Source: JAOXRU01 sp965247735
GTDB lineage: Bacteria > Bacteroidota > Bacteroidia > Flavobacteriales > Flavobacteriaceae
Reading direction: 5' to 3'
DNA length: 64,000 nt
NCBI GenBank assembly: GCA_965247735.1
Contig: CBDFHN010000002.1
Location: 3,720,001-3,784,000 of the forward strand
Notes under the pieces: model-generated
Told to the model about the DNA's origin: nothing
The model's input: the letters and a program-made list of their open reading frames with translations, nothing else
The model's database searches: none
Shown here: positions 42,162 to 51,550 of the stretch, one piece after another
Layout: each line of letters starts with the position of its first letter
Numbering within the stretch: position 1 is the first letter of the stretch
Translations under genes and position numbers: made by a program

Positions 42162-44255
42162 ATGGCAATTCTAGAGAATATAAGAAAACGTACCACAGTA
42201 ATGATCTTCATTATTGGGATGGCGTTATTTGCATTTGTACTTAGTGGTATTTTTACTGGTACTGGAGTAAAAACAGGATCAGCAGTCGCTGAAGTTAATG
42301 GTGAAGAGATTTCAATTGATGAATTCAGGAGAAATGTTGAAGCAATGACCAGGAGATATGGAGCGGGAGCTACAACAATGCAAGCGGTTAACTCTGCATG
42401 GGATCAAAAAATAAGATCTCAAATTCTTTCTCAGGAATTCAATGCATTGGGAATTGATATCGAAAGCGATCAAATAATAAATGTAATAAAAACGAATCCT
42501 GCATTCGCTCAGGATGCGAGATTTCAATCTGAAGACGGTTTGTTTGATGAAGGAAAGTTTAGAGCTTTTGTTGTAGATCTACGTACTAACGATCCGGAAG
42601 GAGCATACCAATCATGGTTATTACAAGAAAAATCAATTATTGATGGAGCTAAAGAGCAAATGTATTTTAACTTGGTTAAAATTGGTGCTGGAGCAACATT
42701 AAAAGAAGGAGAGTTAGACTACAGGTTGGCTAATGATAAAGTGGATGTTAAATATGTTAAGGTTCCTTTTACATCAATACAGGATTCTAGTATTACTGTT
42801 TCTAAAAGTGATATAACTGCATATATTAATGCACATCAAAAAGACTTTAAGCAAGAAACAGCTAGAGACCTTAGTTATGTGTATTTTCAAGAGAAAGCTT
42901 CTTTAGAAGATGAAAAGGCTATAAAAGATAGATTAGCTTCATTGTTAGAAGATAAAGATGGAGTTGTTGGTTTTGGAAGAACAACGGATAATGAAAATTT
43001 TGTTGATACCCATTCTGATGTAAAGTTTGATTCTACGTATGTTTCAAAAAGTGTTTTTCCTGCTGCATATGTTGATACTTTACTTAATTTAAGTATTGGT
43101 GATGTTTATGGTCCATATAGAGTTGGTAAATTCTTTAACCTATCTAAAATGTTAGGGAAAAAAGAAAATGGTTCTGTAAAACTTAGTCATGTCTTAATTT
43201 CTTGGAAAGGCGCTACAAGTGCAGCTGCTGATATTACAAGAACAAAAGAAGAGGCAGAAATTAAGGCCAAAGAAGTACTTGCAGAGGTTAAAGCTGCTGA
43301 TGCTGATTTTGCGACAATTGTTACAGATAATTCTGATGATAAATATACAGCGCCAAGAGCTGGTGATTTAGGGAGCTTCCAAAAAGGGCAATTAACTAAA
43401 GCATTCGAAAAATTAGATGAGTTTGCTTTTGGTAATGATGTTGATGCGGTAGAATTAATTGAAACTGAATTTGGTTATCATATTACTAAAATTGTTGAAA
43501 AAGAAGACGTATATCAAATTGCAAATATTGTTGATGAAGTAGAAGCGTCAGAAGAAACACTAAGTTCTATTTTTACTAATGCTGCTAAATTTGAAATGAA
43601 GACAAGCGAAGGTACAGATTTTGCTACTGCTGCTAAAGAGGGTAACTATATTTCAAGACCAGTAAATAGTATTAAGGCATTAGAAGAAAATTTACCAGGA
43701 TTATCTGCACAACGTGTTATTGTTCAATGGGCGTTTAATGAAGATACAAATATTGGTGATGTAAAAAAGTTTACTGTTAATGGTGGTTATGCTGTCGTTC
43801 AGCTTACTGCAAAAATTAAAGAAGGAGTATCTTCAGTAGAGGAAGCTTCAGCTACAGTATTACCTATTTTAAGAAAACAAAGAAAAGCGGCGCAAATTAT
43901 TGCTGCTAATAAGGGAAAAGCTATGGACGCTTTTGCTAGTGCTAATGGAGTTAATGTTACCAATGCTACTGCTTTAAATATGAAAACACCAACAATGGCT
44001 GGTGCAGGTAGAGAACCTTTGGTAGTTGGTACTGCTTTTGGGTTAAAAGAAGGAAGTACTTCTGGATTTGTAATTGGAGAAAATGGTGTGTACATGTTGC
44101 AGGTTACAAAAAAGACTCCTGCTGCTAAATTGGAAAACTATGCTACGTATGCAAATTCACTTAAATCATTAAATGCAGGTAAGGCTAATGCAGCTGTATA
44201 TAATGCTTTAAAAGGAAAAGCTACTATAGAAGATAAAAGAGCTGAATTTTACTAG
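42162..44255 (+). CDS. PpiD-like periplasmic peptidyl-prolyl isomerase/chaperone
   Basis: 697-aa membrane-anchored folding factor. One N-terminal transmembrane helix (about 12-30, VMIFIIGMALFAFVLSGIF) is followed by a SurA_N-type chaperone region starting AEVNGEEISIDEFRRNVEAM. A parvulin domain is near 340-455 (KLSHVLISWKGA, APRAGDLGSFQKGQL, EFGYHITKIVEK), with a long C-terminal domain. It probably assists outer-membrane protein folding. It is 101 bp after the CorC-like gene, and a perfect terminator follows 17 nt downstream. Confidence 0.92.
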   Translation: MAILENIRKRTTVMIFIIGMALFAFVLSGIFTGTGVKTGSAVAEVNGEEISIDEFRRNVEAMTRRYGAGATTMQAVNSAWDQKIRSQILSQEFNALGIDIESDQIINVIKTNPAFAQDARFQSEDGLFDEGKFRAFVVDLRTNDPEGAYQSWLLQEKSIIDGAKEQMYFNLVKIGAGATLKEGELDYRLANDKVDVKYVKVPFTSIQDSSITVSKSDITAYINAHQKDFKQETARDLSYVYFQEKASLEDEKAIKDRLASLLEDKDGVVGFGRTTDNENFVDTHSDVKFDSTYVSKSVFPAAYVDTLLNLSIGDVYGPYRVGKFFNLSKMLGKKENGSVKLSHVLISWKGATSAAADITRTKEEAEIKAKEVLAEVKAADADFATIVTDNSDDKYTAPRAGDLGSFQKGQLTKAFEKLDEFAFGNDVDAVELIETEFGYHITKIVEKEDVYQIANIVDEVEASEETLSSIFTNAAKFEMKTSEGTDFATAAKEGNYISRPVNSIKALEENLPGLSAQRVIVQWAFNEDTNIGDVKKFTVNGGYAVVQLTAKIKEGVSSVEEASATVLPILRKQRKAAQIIAANKGKAMDAFASANGVNVTNATALNMKTPTMAGAGREPLVVGTAFGLKEGSTSGFVIGENGVYMLQVTKKTPAAKLENYATYANSLKSLNAGKANAAVYNALKGKATIEDKRAEFY

Positions 44256-44272
44256 TTAAAATTAGCAAACAG

Positions 44273-44308
44273 AAAAAGGGATGTTTTTTAAAAAACATCC
44301 CTTTTTTT
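44273..44308 (+). terminator. Terminator of the PpiD-like gene
   Basis: Perfect 17-bp arms (44273-44289 and 44290-44306) with a GGGATG core, ending in a T-run. Confidence 0.92.
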
Positions 44309-44364
44309 ATGCTTAGTTCTGAAAATTATAAAATGATATTAAACAGACCTGCAAGTTCATAATT

Positions 44365-44541
44365 TGTTTATCGCAACTTAAGTGTCGTTTATCTACAGTC
44401 AAGTGCTGCTAAAGGAAAACGAGAGCTATTAATGACTATCATGTGCTAAGTTAGCACCGAGGTTATGATACTTGTGGTTTAAGTATGATTTGGAGGAGTC
44501 CAAATCAAAAAAGGCATCAATTTTATTGATGCCTTTTTTCT
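44365..44541 (+). ncRNA. Tandem non-coding RNA, copy 1
   Basis: About 175 nt. The 5' part shares TTGTTTATCG and CTACAGT with copy 3. The 27-nt core at 44459-44485 is identical in all three copies and contains TACTT-GTGGTTT-AAGTA, a 5-bp hairpin. Next is hairpin TGATTTGG/CCAAATCA (44486-44507), then a terminator (44513-44540, GGCATCAAT arms and a T-run). There is no open reading frame and no gene on this strand downstream, so it is an independent RNA. The 5' end is approximate. Confidence 0.75.
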
Positions 44542-44594
44542 TGTTTAAAACTTAGGCTTAACCTCTATTTTTTGCACTTTGTCTAGTGCAAATG

Positions 44595-44774
44595 TATTCA
44601 ACGAAACAGAATTGTATTCCGTCTATATGGAAGCGTTACTAGTAGAATTAAAGCCTATTTAACAACGGTACTGTTGTAATTTAGCACCGAGGTTATGATA
44701 CTTGTGGTTTAAGTAACGATTTGAATAAACCCCAAATCGATAAAGAGGCATCAAAGAAATTTGATGCTTTTTTT
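44595..44774 (+). ncRNA. Tandem non-coding RNA, copy 2
   Basis: About 180 nt. It shares TTCCGTCTA with copy 3 in the 5' part. The identical 27-nt core is at 44689-44715. The middle hairpin reads CGATTTG/CAAATCG (44717-44739), so the outer T-A pair of copy 1 is C-G here: a compensatory change. The terminator is at 44747-44774 (GCATCAAA arms, 4-nt loop, T-run). A separate small hairpin at 44571-44592 lies just before its 5' end. Confidence 0.75.
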
Positions 44775-45095
44775 GTGCGCTAATTTTACCCATTGTCTTA
44801 GAGAGCTAGGCTGGGCCAATATCGACCATACAATCAATGTTTTAGTAGGTATCGAATATTCAATTTCCGAGTTAGGCTATCTGTACAGCAGTTAAGGATA
44901 AAAGTCTAATGTTAACCTGATGGTGCTTCATCTCTGTTCTGCTGATGTTGCCATTTACATGGCTTCGCAAAAATCGCTATTAATAAAAATCCAGATTAAA
45001 ATGTGTAGTATATACTGTTACTTAAAGGGCTTACATTTTAATGAGGCACTTTGATTGATAGAATAGTAGTGTAGATCTAAATAGTGCCAGAAGTT
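44775..45095. other. 320-bp spacer between RNA copies 2 and 3
   Basis: No reading frame, core motif or terminator was found here. Only the outer copies carry the conserved 27-nt core. Confidence 0.5.
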
Positions 45096-45099
45096 TTAT

Positions 45100-45281
45100 A
45101 TTGTTTATCGTAAGAGAATGGTAATCCGTCTACAGTGATCTACTGCTAATAGAAAAACTAAGAAAACAGGAATGGAAGTATAGTAATTTAGCCTTGAGGT
45201 TATGATACTTGTGGTTTAAGTAATGATTTGAATAAACCCCAAATCATGAAAGGGCATCAAATTTATTTGATGCCCTTTTTC
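45100..45281 (+). ncRNA. Tandem non-coding RNA, copy 3
   Basis: About 180 nt. The 5' part shares TTGTTTATCG and CTACAGT with copy 1. The identical core is at 45196-45222. The middle hairpin is ATGATTTG/CAAATCAT (45223-45247), extended by one A-T pair. The terminator is at 45252-45280 with GGGCATCAAA arms and a T-run. It converges with the GHMP kinase gene, whose stop codon begins at 45285. Confidence 0.75.
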
Positions 45282-45284
45282 TAT

Positions 45285-46202
45285 TTATAAAATCATATCA
45301 TTGTATGGAATGACAGTGTTATATCCTTTTTCCTTAAAATATTCAGGAGTTGTTTCGTTACCTGTTACTAAAATAAAATCTCCTCCCCAAGCTCCTAAAC
45401 TTTTAATGCTTCCTGAGTAATCGGTAAATAGTTGGTCTTTTATTTTAGTTATGTTTAGAAGTTCGCTAATTATGGTTTCATGCTGTTCTAGAAGCAATTC
45501 AAATTCTTGCAGCGATGTTGTTTCTTGTATGGATTCGCTAATTTTTGTGATGGCTTTTATAGCTTCTTCTTTATTGTTTTTATTTTGTTTGTAACTGGCA
45601 ATACCTTCTCTACTGTTTTGTTTTTTATTGAGGTAAACAAAATATAGGCTGTCCTTAAACTGCGGACTAAACGCTAAGGGGGTAACAATGGGTTGTTGGT
45701 TTTTTAAAGCATAGCTAATTGGGGTATTATGTGTTGCGCATGCAATATCATAACCGCTACCAGAAAAAGCGTTCCAAAGCAATGTATAGGGGTTTATTGC
45801 TGCCCACTGTGCAATATTATTAATAAGTGTGGAAGATGAACCTAATCCCCAATCTTTTGGGAAGTCTAAGCTAGTACTAATAAATAGTCCTTCATTGCCA
45901 GATAAGAAAGATGGATTCTGTTTTTTTGCTTCTAGAAGTAATTGCACTAATGTTGCGGCTACATCCTTGTTACTGGATCTTATAATACCTTTTTCGTTTT
46001 TGAAATTCCTTTTTAATTTTAGCTCAAACCATTTGTTATTATTGCTGTCTCGACTTTCCCAGGTGATGTAGTTGTTTTTTGTTTCTGAGATGCTAAGAGA
46101 TTGTCCATATCTACTTGGCAATGCTATGCTGTAGGCACCATCAAGAACGACATATTCTCCTGTGAGTAGTAGTTTTCCGTTGCTGTAAAATGTTTTTTTC
46201 AT
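45285..46202 (-). CDS. GYDIA-family GHMP kinase
   Basis: 305-aa small-molecule kinase of the GHMP superfamily (GYDIA subgroup of Bacteroidota). The N terminus is SNGKLLLTGEYVVLDGA, the ATP loop is LGLGSSSTL-like WGLGSSSTLINN near 118, and the name-giving SGSGYDIACATHNTPISY is near 146-163. It lies 26 bp downstream of HMG-CoA reductase on the same strand, so it is probably a mevalonate-pathway kinase. Which mevalonate intermediate it phosphorylates cannot be told from sequence. Confidence 0.9.
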   Translation of the reverse strand: MKKTFYSNGKLLLTGEYVVLDGAYSIALPSRYGQSLSISETKNNYITWESRDSNNNKWFELKLKRNFKNEKGIIRSSNKDVAATLVQLLLEAKKQNPSFLSGNEGLFISTSLDFPKDWGLGSSSTLINNIAQWAAINPYTLLWNAFSGSGYDIACATHNTPISYALKNQQPIVTPLAFSPQFKDSLYFVYLNKKQNSREGIASYKQNKNNKEEAIKAITKISESIQETTSLQEFELLLEQHETIISELLNITKIKDQLFTDYSGSIKSLGAWGGDFILVTGNETTPEYFKEKGYNTVIPYNDMIL

Positions 46203-46228
46203 TATAAGAGTGAAAGTGGCTAAACAGG

Positions 46229-47548
46229 TTAAGAATTTGCTTTTAGGTTATTAAAAGATTCAATAACAGCGCTATGAGTTACGGTTTTGTCTTTAAAGTA
46301 ATCTGTAAGTTGTATTTTTTCCTCTGAATTGGCACCCAATTGGTTTAGGATATTCATTAAATGCATTTTCATATGTCCCTCTTGTATTCCAGTAGTGACT
46401 AAAGATTGTAATGCAGCAAAATTTTGAGCCAGACCAGCTACGGCAACTAGTTGCATTAGCTCTTTTGCATCAGGGTTTTGAAGCAGTTCTAGTGTAAACT
46501 TTACAAGAGGATGTAATTTTGTTAGCCCACCTACGGTTCCCAAAGCTAAAGGAATTTCAATGCTAAAGGTAAATACACCATTAATAACTGTTGCTTCAGT
46601 AAGACTAGAATAGCTTCCGTTTCTTGATGCATAAGCATGGATTCCAGCTTCTACAGCTCTAAAATCATTACCTGTAGCAAGTACAACGGCATCAATTCCG
46701 TTCATAATTCCTTTATTATGAGTAACAGCCCTATAAGGTTCTATTTTTGCTATTGTTACTGCTTTTACAAATTTAGCAGCAAAATCTTCTCCGCTTACAT
46801 CTTTTATGCTTAATTCAGAAACAGGGCAACTAACTTCTGCTCTTACAGTACAGTTTGGCACATAGTTAGATAGAATGCTCATTACAATTTCTATTTCTCT
46901 CTCCCTGTCAGAAAAAGAAATATACTGTAGCGCTTCTTGCTTTAGTGTTTTTGCAAATTCTTCGAGACAAGAATTTATAAAATTCGCGCCCATTGCATCT
47001 AGCGTATTAAAAGTACAATGCAATTGGTAGTAATTGTCTAGTTTGTCAGTTTTGTTTTTAAGTTCAATATTCAAAATTCCACCACCTCTTTTTTCCATGT
47101 TTTTTGTGATGGAAGCAGTACTGTGTATTAGTTTTGGTTTTAGTTGGTTAAAAAAATCAAATAGTTTTTTCTCATCTCCTTGAAATAAAAAATGAACTTG
47201 ACCAACTTTTTCCGTATTTATAACTTTGGTTTTAAACCCTCCTTTGTTTATCCAAAATTTTGCTGCTTTGCTTGCCGCGGCTACAACAGAGCTTTCTTCA
47301 ATTGCCATTGGAATAGCATAAAGTTTATCGTTTATTAGAAAATTTGGTGCAATTCCAAAAGGCAGGTAGTAATTGGTTAATGTGTTTTCTATAAACTCAT
47401 CGTGTAGTTGTTGTAGTTTAGTGTCCGCATTAATATATTGCTCTAGTATTTTTTTTGATGCAGAGCTGTTATTAAGGTAATTAGCAATTAGCCAGTCTAT
47501 TTTTTTTTGCTTTGTAAGTTTGGAAAATCCTTCTATAGGAGTAGTCAT
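46229..47548 (-). CDS. mvaA: Hydroxymethylglutaryl-CoA reductase, class II (degradative-type)
   Basis: 439 aa, the class II HMG-CoA reductase fold found in bacteria using the mevalonate route. The N terminus GFSKLTKQKKIDWL, the EESSVVAAASKAAKFW segment with catalytic Glu near 82, the nucleotide-binding TLDAMGANFINSC near 185, and THNKGIMNGIDAVVLATGNDFRAVEAG near 270-300 with the active-site Lys/Asp are all visible. It is first of a two-gene unit with the GHMP kinase and divergent from the DPP-IV gene. Confidence 0.95.
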   Translation of the reverse strand: MTTPIEGFSKLTKQKKIDWLIANYLNNSSASKKILEQYINADTKLQQLHDEFIENTLTNYYLPFGIAPNFLINDKLYAIPMAIEESSVVAAASKAAKFWINKGGFKTKVINTEKVGQVHFLFQGDEKKLFDFFNQLKPKLIHSTASITKNMEKRGGGILNIELKNKTDKLDNYYQLHCTFNTLDAMGANFINSCLEEFAKTLKQEALQYISFSDREREIEIVMSILSNYVPNCTVRAEVSCPVSELSIKDVSGEDFAAKFVKAVTIAKIEPYRAVTHNKGIMNGIDAVVLATGNDFRAVEAGIHAYASRNGSYSSLTEATVINGVFTFSIEIPLALGTVGGLTKLHPLVKFTLELLQNPDAKELMQLVAVAGLAQNFAALQSLVTTGIQEGHMKMHLMNILNQLGANSEEKIQLTDYFKDKTVTHSAVIESFNNLKANS

Positions 47549-47757
47549 AGTTTATTTGCTTTCTAGTGGGCAAATATACAATTTAGCAGCCCTTTTCTAA
47601 TACTGGATATGCTATTATGCAATTAAGTAATGAATTTTAATACGAAAAGTTTATTATTTTATTAAATTATTAGTAAACTTGGTAAATTTTATGGATATCA
47701 TAAAAGTAGTTTCCTTTTTTAAGTCTACTTTTTTTGATGGAAAAACAGTTAAACTAT

Positions 47758-49977
47758 ATGAAAAACAAGAATTTACTACTATTGCTGACAATGGTTTTTG
47801 GAATGTTAGTGAGCAATGCACAGCAAAAACAAATAAACTTAGAGGAGATTTGGGCTGGATCTTTTAGAACCAAAGGAATGGATGTTTTGCATTCTTTAAA
47901 AAGTGGAAAACAATATACAGTACAAAATTACGATAGAACAACAGAAACTTCAACTATAGACAGATATAGTTATAAGACGCTAACAAAAGAAGAAACAATA
48001 GTATCATCTGGCGATATTGATGCTATTTCTAATTTTTCTTCATACCAGTTTAGCGATGATGAAAAGCAGATAATACTAGCGACTAATGAAGAGCCAATAT
48101 TTAGGCATTCGCGTTTAGGTAATTATTATGTCTATGATGTTGTTACCAAGAAAGCAAAATTGATCTACGAACAAAAAATACAAGAACCTACTTTTTCTCC
48201 TGATGGTAAAAAAGTAGGTTTTGTTTTTGATAACAATATCTATATTAAAGAACTTGCTACCGATAAAATTACCCAGGTAACTACAGATGGTATTAAAAAT
48301 AAAATTATAAACGGAATTACAGATTGGGTATACGAAGAAGAATTTGCCTTTGTGAGAGCTTTTGAGTGGAGTACAGATGGTTATAGTTTGGCTTATTTAC
48401 GTTTTGATGAAACTAATGTTCCAGAATTTTCAATGGATGTTTATGGCACTGCCTTATATCAAAAACAACATGTTTTTAAATATCCAAAAGCAGGAGAGAA
48501 TAATTCTAAGGTAAGTTTACATATGTATAACCTTACTTCACAAAGTAGCAATAAAGTAGACTTAGGAAATCCGTACTATATTGCAAGATTAAAATGGACT
48601 AATGATGCTTCTGTATTAAGCATACAAGTATTAAATCGCCATCAGAACAAGTTAAAATTACAATTTGTAAATGCAATTACAACTGCAGTAACTACAATCC
48701 TAGAGGAAACCGATGCTGCATATGTTGATGTTAAAGATGATTTAACTTTTCTAAACAATAATAGTTTTATTTGGTCTAGCGAAAAAGATGGTTACAACCA
48801 TTTATATCATTATAGTAGAGAAGGAAAATTGTTTAAGCAATTAACCTCAGGGAACTGGGAGGTAACTAGTTTTTATGGGTTTAGCCCAAAAACGGCAAGA
48901 GTATACTATCAATCAACAGAAAAAGGCTCTATTAATAGAGCTATATATTCTGTCGGGATTAATGCTAAAGGCAAAAAGTTGTTAACTACAACGGAAGGAA
49001 CCAATAGAGCAAATTTTAGTGCAGACTATACATATTTCATCAACTCCTATTCTAGTGCTGCTACACCACCAAGGTATACGCTTAATAAGGCAAAAGATGG
49101 TAAAGAGTTAAAAGAAATCGTAAATAATAATACTTTAGCAGGAAAATTAGCAGGATATCAGATTTCTAAAAAAGAATTTAACACCATTAATATTAATGGT
49201 AATGATTTAAATATGTGGACCTTGAAACCTGCAGATTTTGATGCAAATAAGACCTATCCATTATTTATGACACAATATAGTGGTCCAGGATCTCAGTCTG
49301 TATCTAATAGCTGGGGAGGGAGTAATGACTACTGGTACCAAATGTTAGCAAACCAAGGTTATATTGTGGTTTGTGTAGACGGTAGAGGTACTGGTTTTAA
49401 AGGAAGAGATTTTAAAAAGGTTACCTATTTAAATTTGGTAAAATATGAAACTGAAGATCAGATTGCTGCAGCTAAAAAATTAAGCGAACGTGCTTATATA
49501 GATGCTGATAGAACAGGAATTTGGGGATGGAGTTATGGAGGTCATATGTCTACAAATTGTTTGTTAAAAGGGAACGATACTTTTGAAATGGCAGTTGCCG
49601 TTGCTCCAGTTACTTCTTGGAGGTTTTATGATACTGTCTATACAGAGCGTTTTATGAGAACTCCTCAAGAAAATCCTGAAGGTTATGATAACAATTCACC
49701 TTTTAACTATCCTGAATTGCTAAAAGGTAAATACTTGTTAATTCATGGTTCTGGTGATGATAATGTGCATGTACAGCACACTATGCGCATGGTAGAAGCG
49801 TTAATCCAAGCAAACAAACAATTCGATTGGGCAATCTATCCAGATAAAAATCATGGAATTTATGGAGGAAACACTAGATTGCAGTTGTTTACCAAAATGA
49901 CGAATTTTATTCATGCAAATTTAGGAGATAAGCGTGGTAAAGAAGAAGAGGTTAAGATAAAAGCTATAAAAGGATAA
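47758..49977 (+). CDS. Dipeptidyl peptidase IV (S9B)
   Basis: 739 aa from the ATG at 47758, chosen because it gives a clean signal peptide (MKNKNLLLLLTMVFGMLVSNAQQ). An ATG at 47737 (7 codons earlier) is also possible. The beta-propeller is at about 40-480 (DPPIV_N; the WVYEEEFA double-Glu helix binds the substrate N terminus). The alpha/beta-hydrolase domain has the nucleophile in GWSYGG (Ser about 592), Asp in GSGDDNVH and His in DKNHGIYGG. It removes X-Pro or X-Ala dipeptides in the periplasm. The peptide transporter gene follows 38 bp downstream, a sensible functional pair. Confidence 0.93.
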   Translation: MKNKNLLLLLTMVFGMLVSNAQQKQINLEEIWAGSFRTKGMDVLHSLKSGKQYTVQNYDRTTETSTIDRYSYKTLTKEETIVSSGDIDAISNFSSYQFSDDEKQIILATNEEPIFRHSRLGNYYVYDVVTKKAKLIYEQKIQEPTFSPDGKKVGFVFDNNIYIKELATDKITQVTTDGIKNKIINGITDWVYEEEFAFVRAFEWSTDGYSLAYLRFDETNVPEFSMDVYGTALYQKQHVFKYPKAGENNSKVSLHMYNLTSQSSNKVDLGNPYYIARLKWTNDASVLSIQVLNRHQNKLKLQFVNAITTAVTTILEETDAAYVDVKDDLTFLNNNSFIWSSEKDGYNHLYHYSREGKLFKQLTSGNWEVTSFYGFSPKTARVYYQSTEKGSINRAIYSVGINAKGKKLLTTTEGTNRANFSADYTYFINSYSSAATPPRYTLNKAKDGKELKEIVNNNTLAGKLAGYQISKKEFNTININGNDLNMWTLKPADFDANKTYPLFMTQYSGPGSQSVSNSWGGSNDYWYQMLANQGYIVVCVDGRGTGFKGRDFKKVTYLNLVKYETEDQIAAAKKLSERAYIDADRTGIWGWSYGGHMSTNCLLKGNDTFEMAVAVAPVTSWRFYDTVYTERFMRTPQENPEGYDNNSPFNYPELLKGKYLLIHGSGDDNVHVQHTMRMVEALIQANKQFDWAIYPDKNHGIYGGNTRLQLFTKMTNFIHANLGDKRGKEEEVKIKAIKG

Positions 49978-50015
49978 TTAACTATAACTAAATTAATAAA
50001 ACTCAAGAAGTATAT

Positions 50016-51536
50016 ATGGAACAACAAGTAAAAGCCGCTCATGAGAAAGAGCTATTTGGACATCCGGTAGGATTGTATGTGTTATTTTTCACAGAAATGT
50101 GGGAGCGATTTTCGTACTACGGTATGCGAGCACTATTGGTGTTGTATATGGCGGCAACTACAATTGAAAATGACGTGCAGTCTGGATTAGGATGGTCAAA
50201 TACTGAAGCACTTGCTTTGTATGGTTGGTATACGATGTTGGTATATATTTCTTCCATCCCCGGAGGAATGATTGCAGATAAACTTCTTGGACAGAAAAAA
50301 ACAGTTCTTCTTGGGGGTGTTTTATTAGTTATTGGACACAGTGTGTTGGCTATAGATGCTATTGAGGCGTATTATACGGGCTTAGGGTTTATTATTGCTG
50401 GTGTTGGAATGTTAAAACCAAATATCTCTACAATGGTAGGTGGTTTGTATAAGGCTAATGATATTAGAAGAGATAAAGGATTTAGTATTTTTTATGTTGG
50501 TATTAATTTAGGATCGTTGCTTTCTTCTATAGCTGTAGGTTTGGTTGTTAAAGAATATGGTTGGCATGCTGGTTTTGGATTGGCAGGTATAGGAATGTTG
50601 TTAGGACTTTTGGTTTATATATACGGGCAACGTTTTTTAATTACGGTTGGAAACAAGCCAACTGTAGAGGATAAAAAAGATGATATTAGTGTAATGGCAT
50701 TGTTTTCGCAATTGATGCAATCTCCAAAGCATTTAACTATTGTAGGAGTATTATTGGCATTATCTATTTATGCTGGATTTACATTTGAAGGGGCAGATCA
50801 TTGGGGATACGGAGCGTTGTTTATTTTCTTAACATTTGTTACTGCTATGATGATGATGATTTATAAAAACCTAAATGGAAAAGTAGAAAAAGATAGGTTT
50901 ACAGTATTGATTCTATCATTTTTATTAGTAATTGTTTTTTGGGGTGCTTTTGAGCAAGTTGGTGGATTAATGAATTTGTATACCAAAACAAAAACCGATA
51001 GAATGATGTTTGGTTGGGAAGTTCCTACTGAGTTTTTCCAAGGGGTTAATGCAGGTTTTATAATTCTTTTAGCAGTGGCAATTGCTAACATATGGGCAAG
51101 ACGTAAGCTTAAAGGTAAAGAAGCTAGTTCTTTGTTTAAAATGGCTTCAGGAATTGTAATTATGGGCTTTGGTTTTCTTTTTATGGTTGCTGCTTCTAAA
51201 GAATATGACGCTGTAGGTAGCTCAGGAATGCACTGGTTAGTATTGGCGTATTTGTTTCATACTATTGGAGAATTATGCTTGTCGCCAGTTTCATTATCAT
51301 TCGTTACTAAGCTTGCTCCAGTTAGGTACGCAGCATTAATGATGGGACTATATTGGGCTGCTACAGGATTAGGTAATAAAGTTGCTGGTATTATTGGTGA
51401 AAAAGCTTCTGAATACGGTGAATTCCAGATTTTTTTGGGAATAGCAATAGCAACAATGGTGTTTGGTGTATTGGTAATATTATTATTAAAACCATTGAAA
51501 CGTCTTACACATGGTGCTGAAGACAATGAGGAGTAA
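50016..51536 (+). CDS. POT-family peptide MFS transporter
   Basis: 506-aa inner-membrane proton-coupled di/tripeptide importer with about 14 helices. The PTR2 signatures are FTEMWERFSYYGMRALLVLYM near 27-47 (the ExxER-type segment) and GGMIADKLLGQKKTVLLGG near 82-100. It lies 38 bp downstream of the DPP-IV gene, so dipeptides released in the periplasm would be taken up by it. Its terminator is embedded in the 3' end of convergent comEC. Confidence 0.94.
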   Translation: MEQQVKAAHEKELFGHPVGLYVLFFTEMWERFSYYGMRALLVLYMAATTIENDVQSGLGWSNTEALALYGWYTMLVYISSIPGGMIADKLLGQKKTVLLGGVLLVIGHSVLAIDAIEAYYTGLGFIIAGVGMLKPNISTMVGGLYKANDIRRDKGFSIFYVGINLGSLLSSIAVGLVVKEYGWHAGFGLAGIGMLLGLLVYIYGQRFLITVGNKPTVEDKKDDISVMALFSQLMQSPKHLTIVGVLLALSIYAGFTFEGADHWGYGALFIFLTFVTAMMMMIYKNLNGKVEKDRFTVLILSFLLVIVFWGAFEQVGGLMNLYTKTKTDRMMFGWEVPTEFFQGVNAGFIILLAVAIANIWARRKLKGKEASSLFKMASGIVIMGFGFLFMVAASKEYDAVGSSGMHWLVLAYLFHTIGELCLSPVSLSFVTKLAPVRYAALMMGLYWAATGLGNKVAGIIGEKASEYGEFQIFLGIAIATMVFGVLVILLLKPLKRLTHGAEDNEE

Positions 51537-51550
51537 AACTTAATACAAGA

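Noticed and set aside
44365..45281. Tandem repeated cores as a CRISPR array or riboswitch
   Set aside because: The copies are about 230 and 507 bp apart, are not separated by uniform spacers and each ends in a terminator; no cas genes are present. No gene lies downstream on that strand, so a riboswitch is unlikely.
47679..47867. Small frame overlapping the start of the DPP-IV gene
   Set aside because: It overlaps the signal peptide in another frame and has no independent support.
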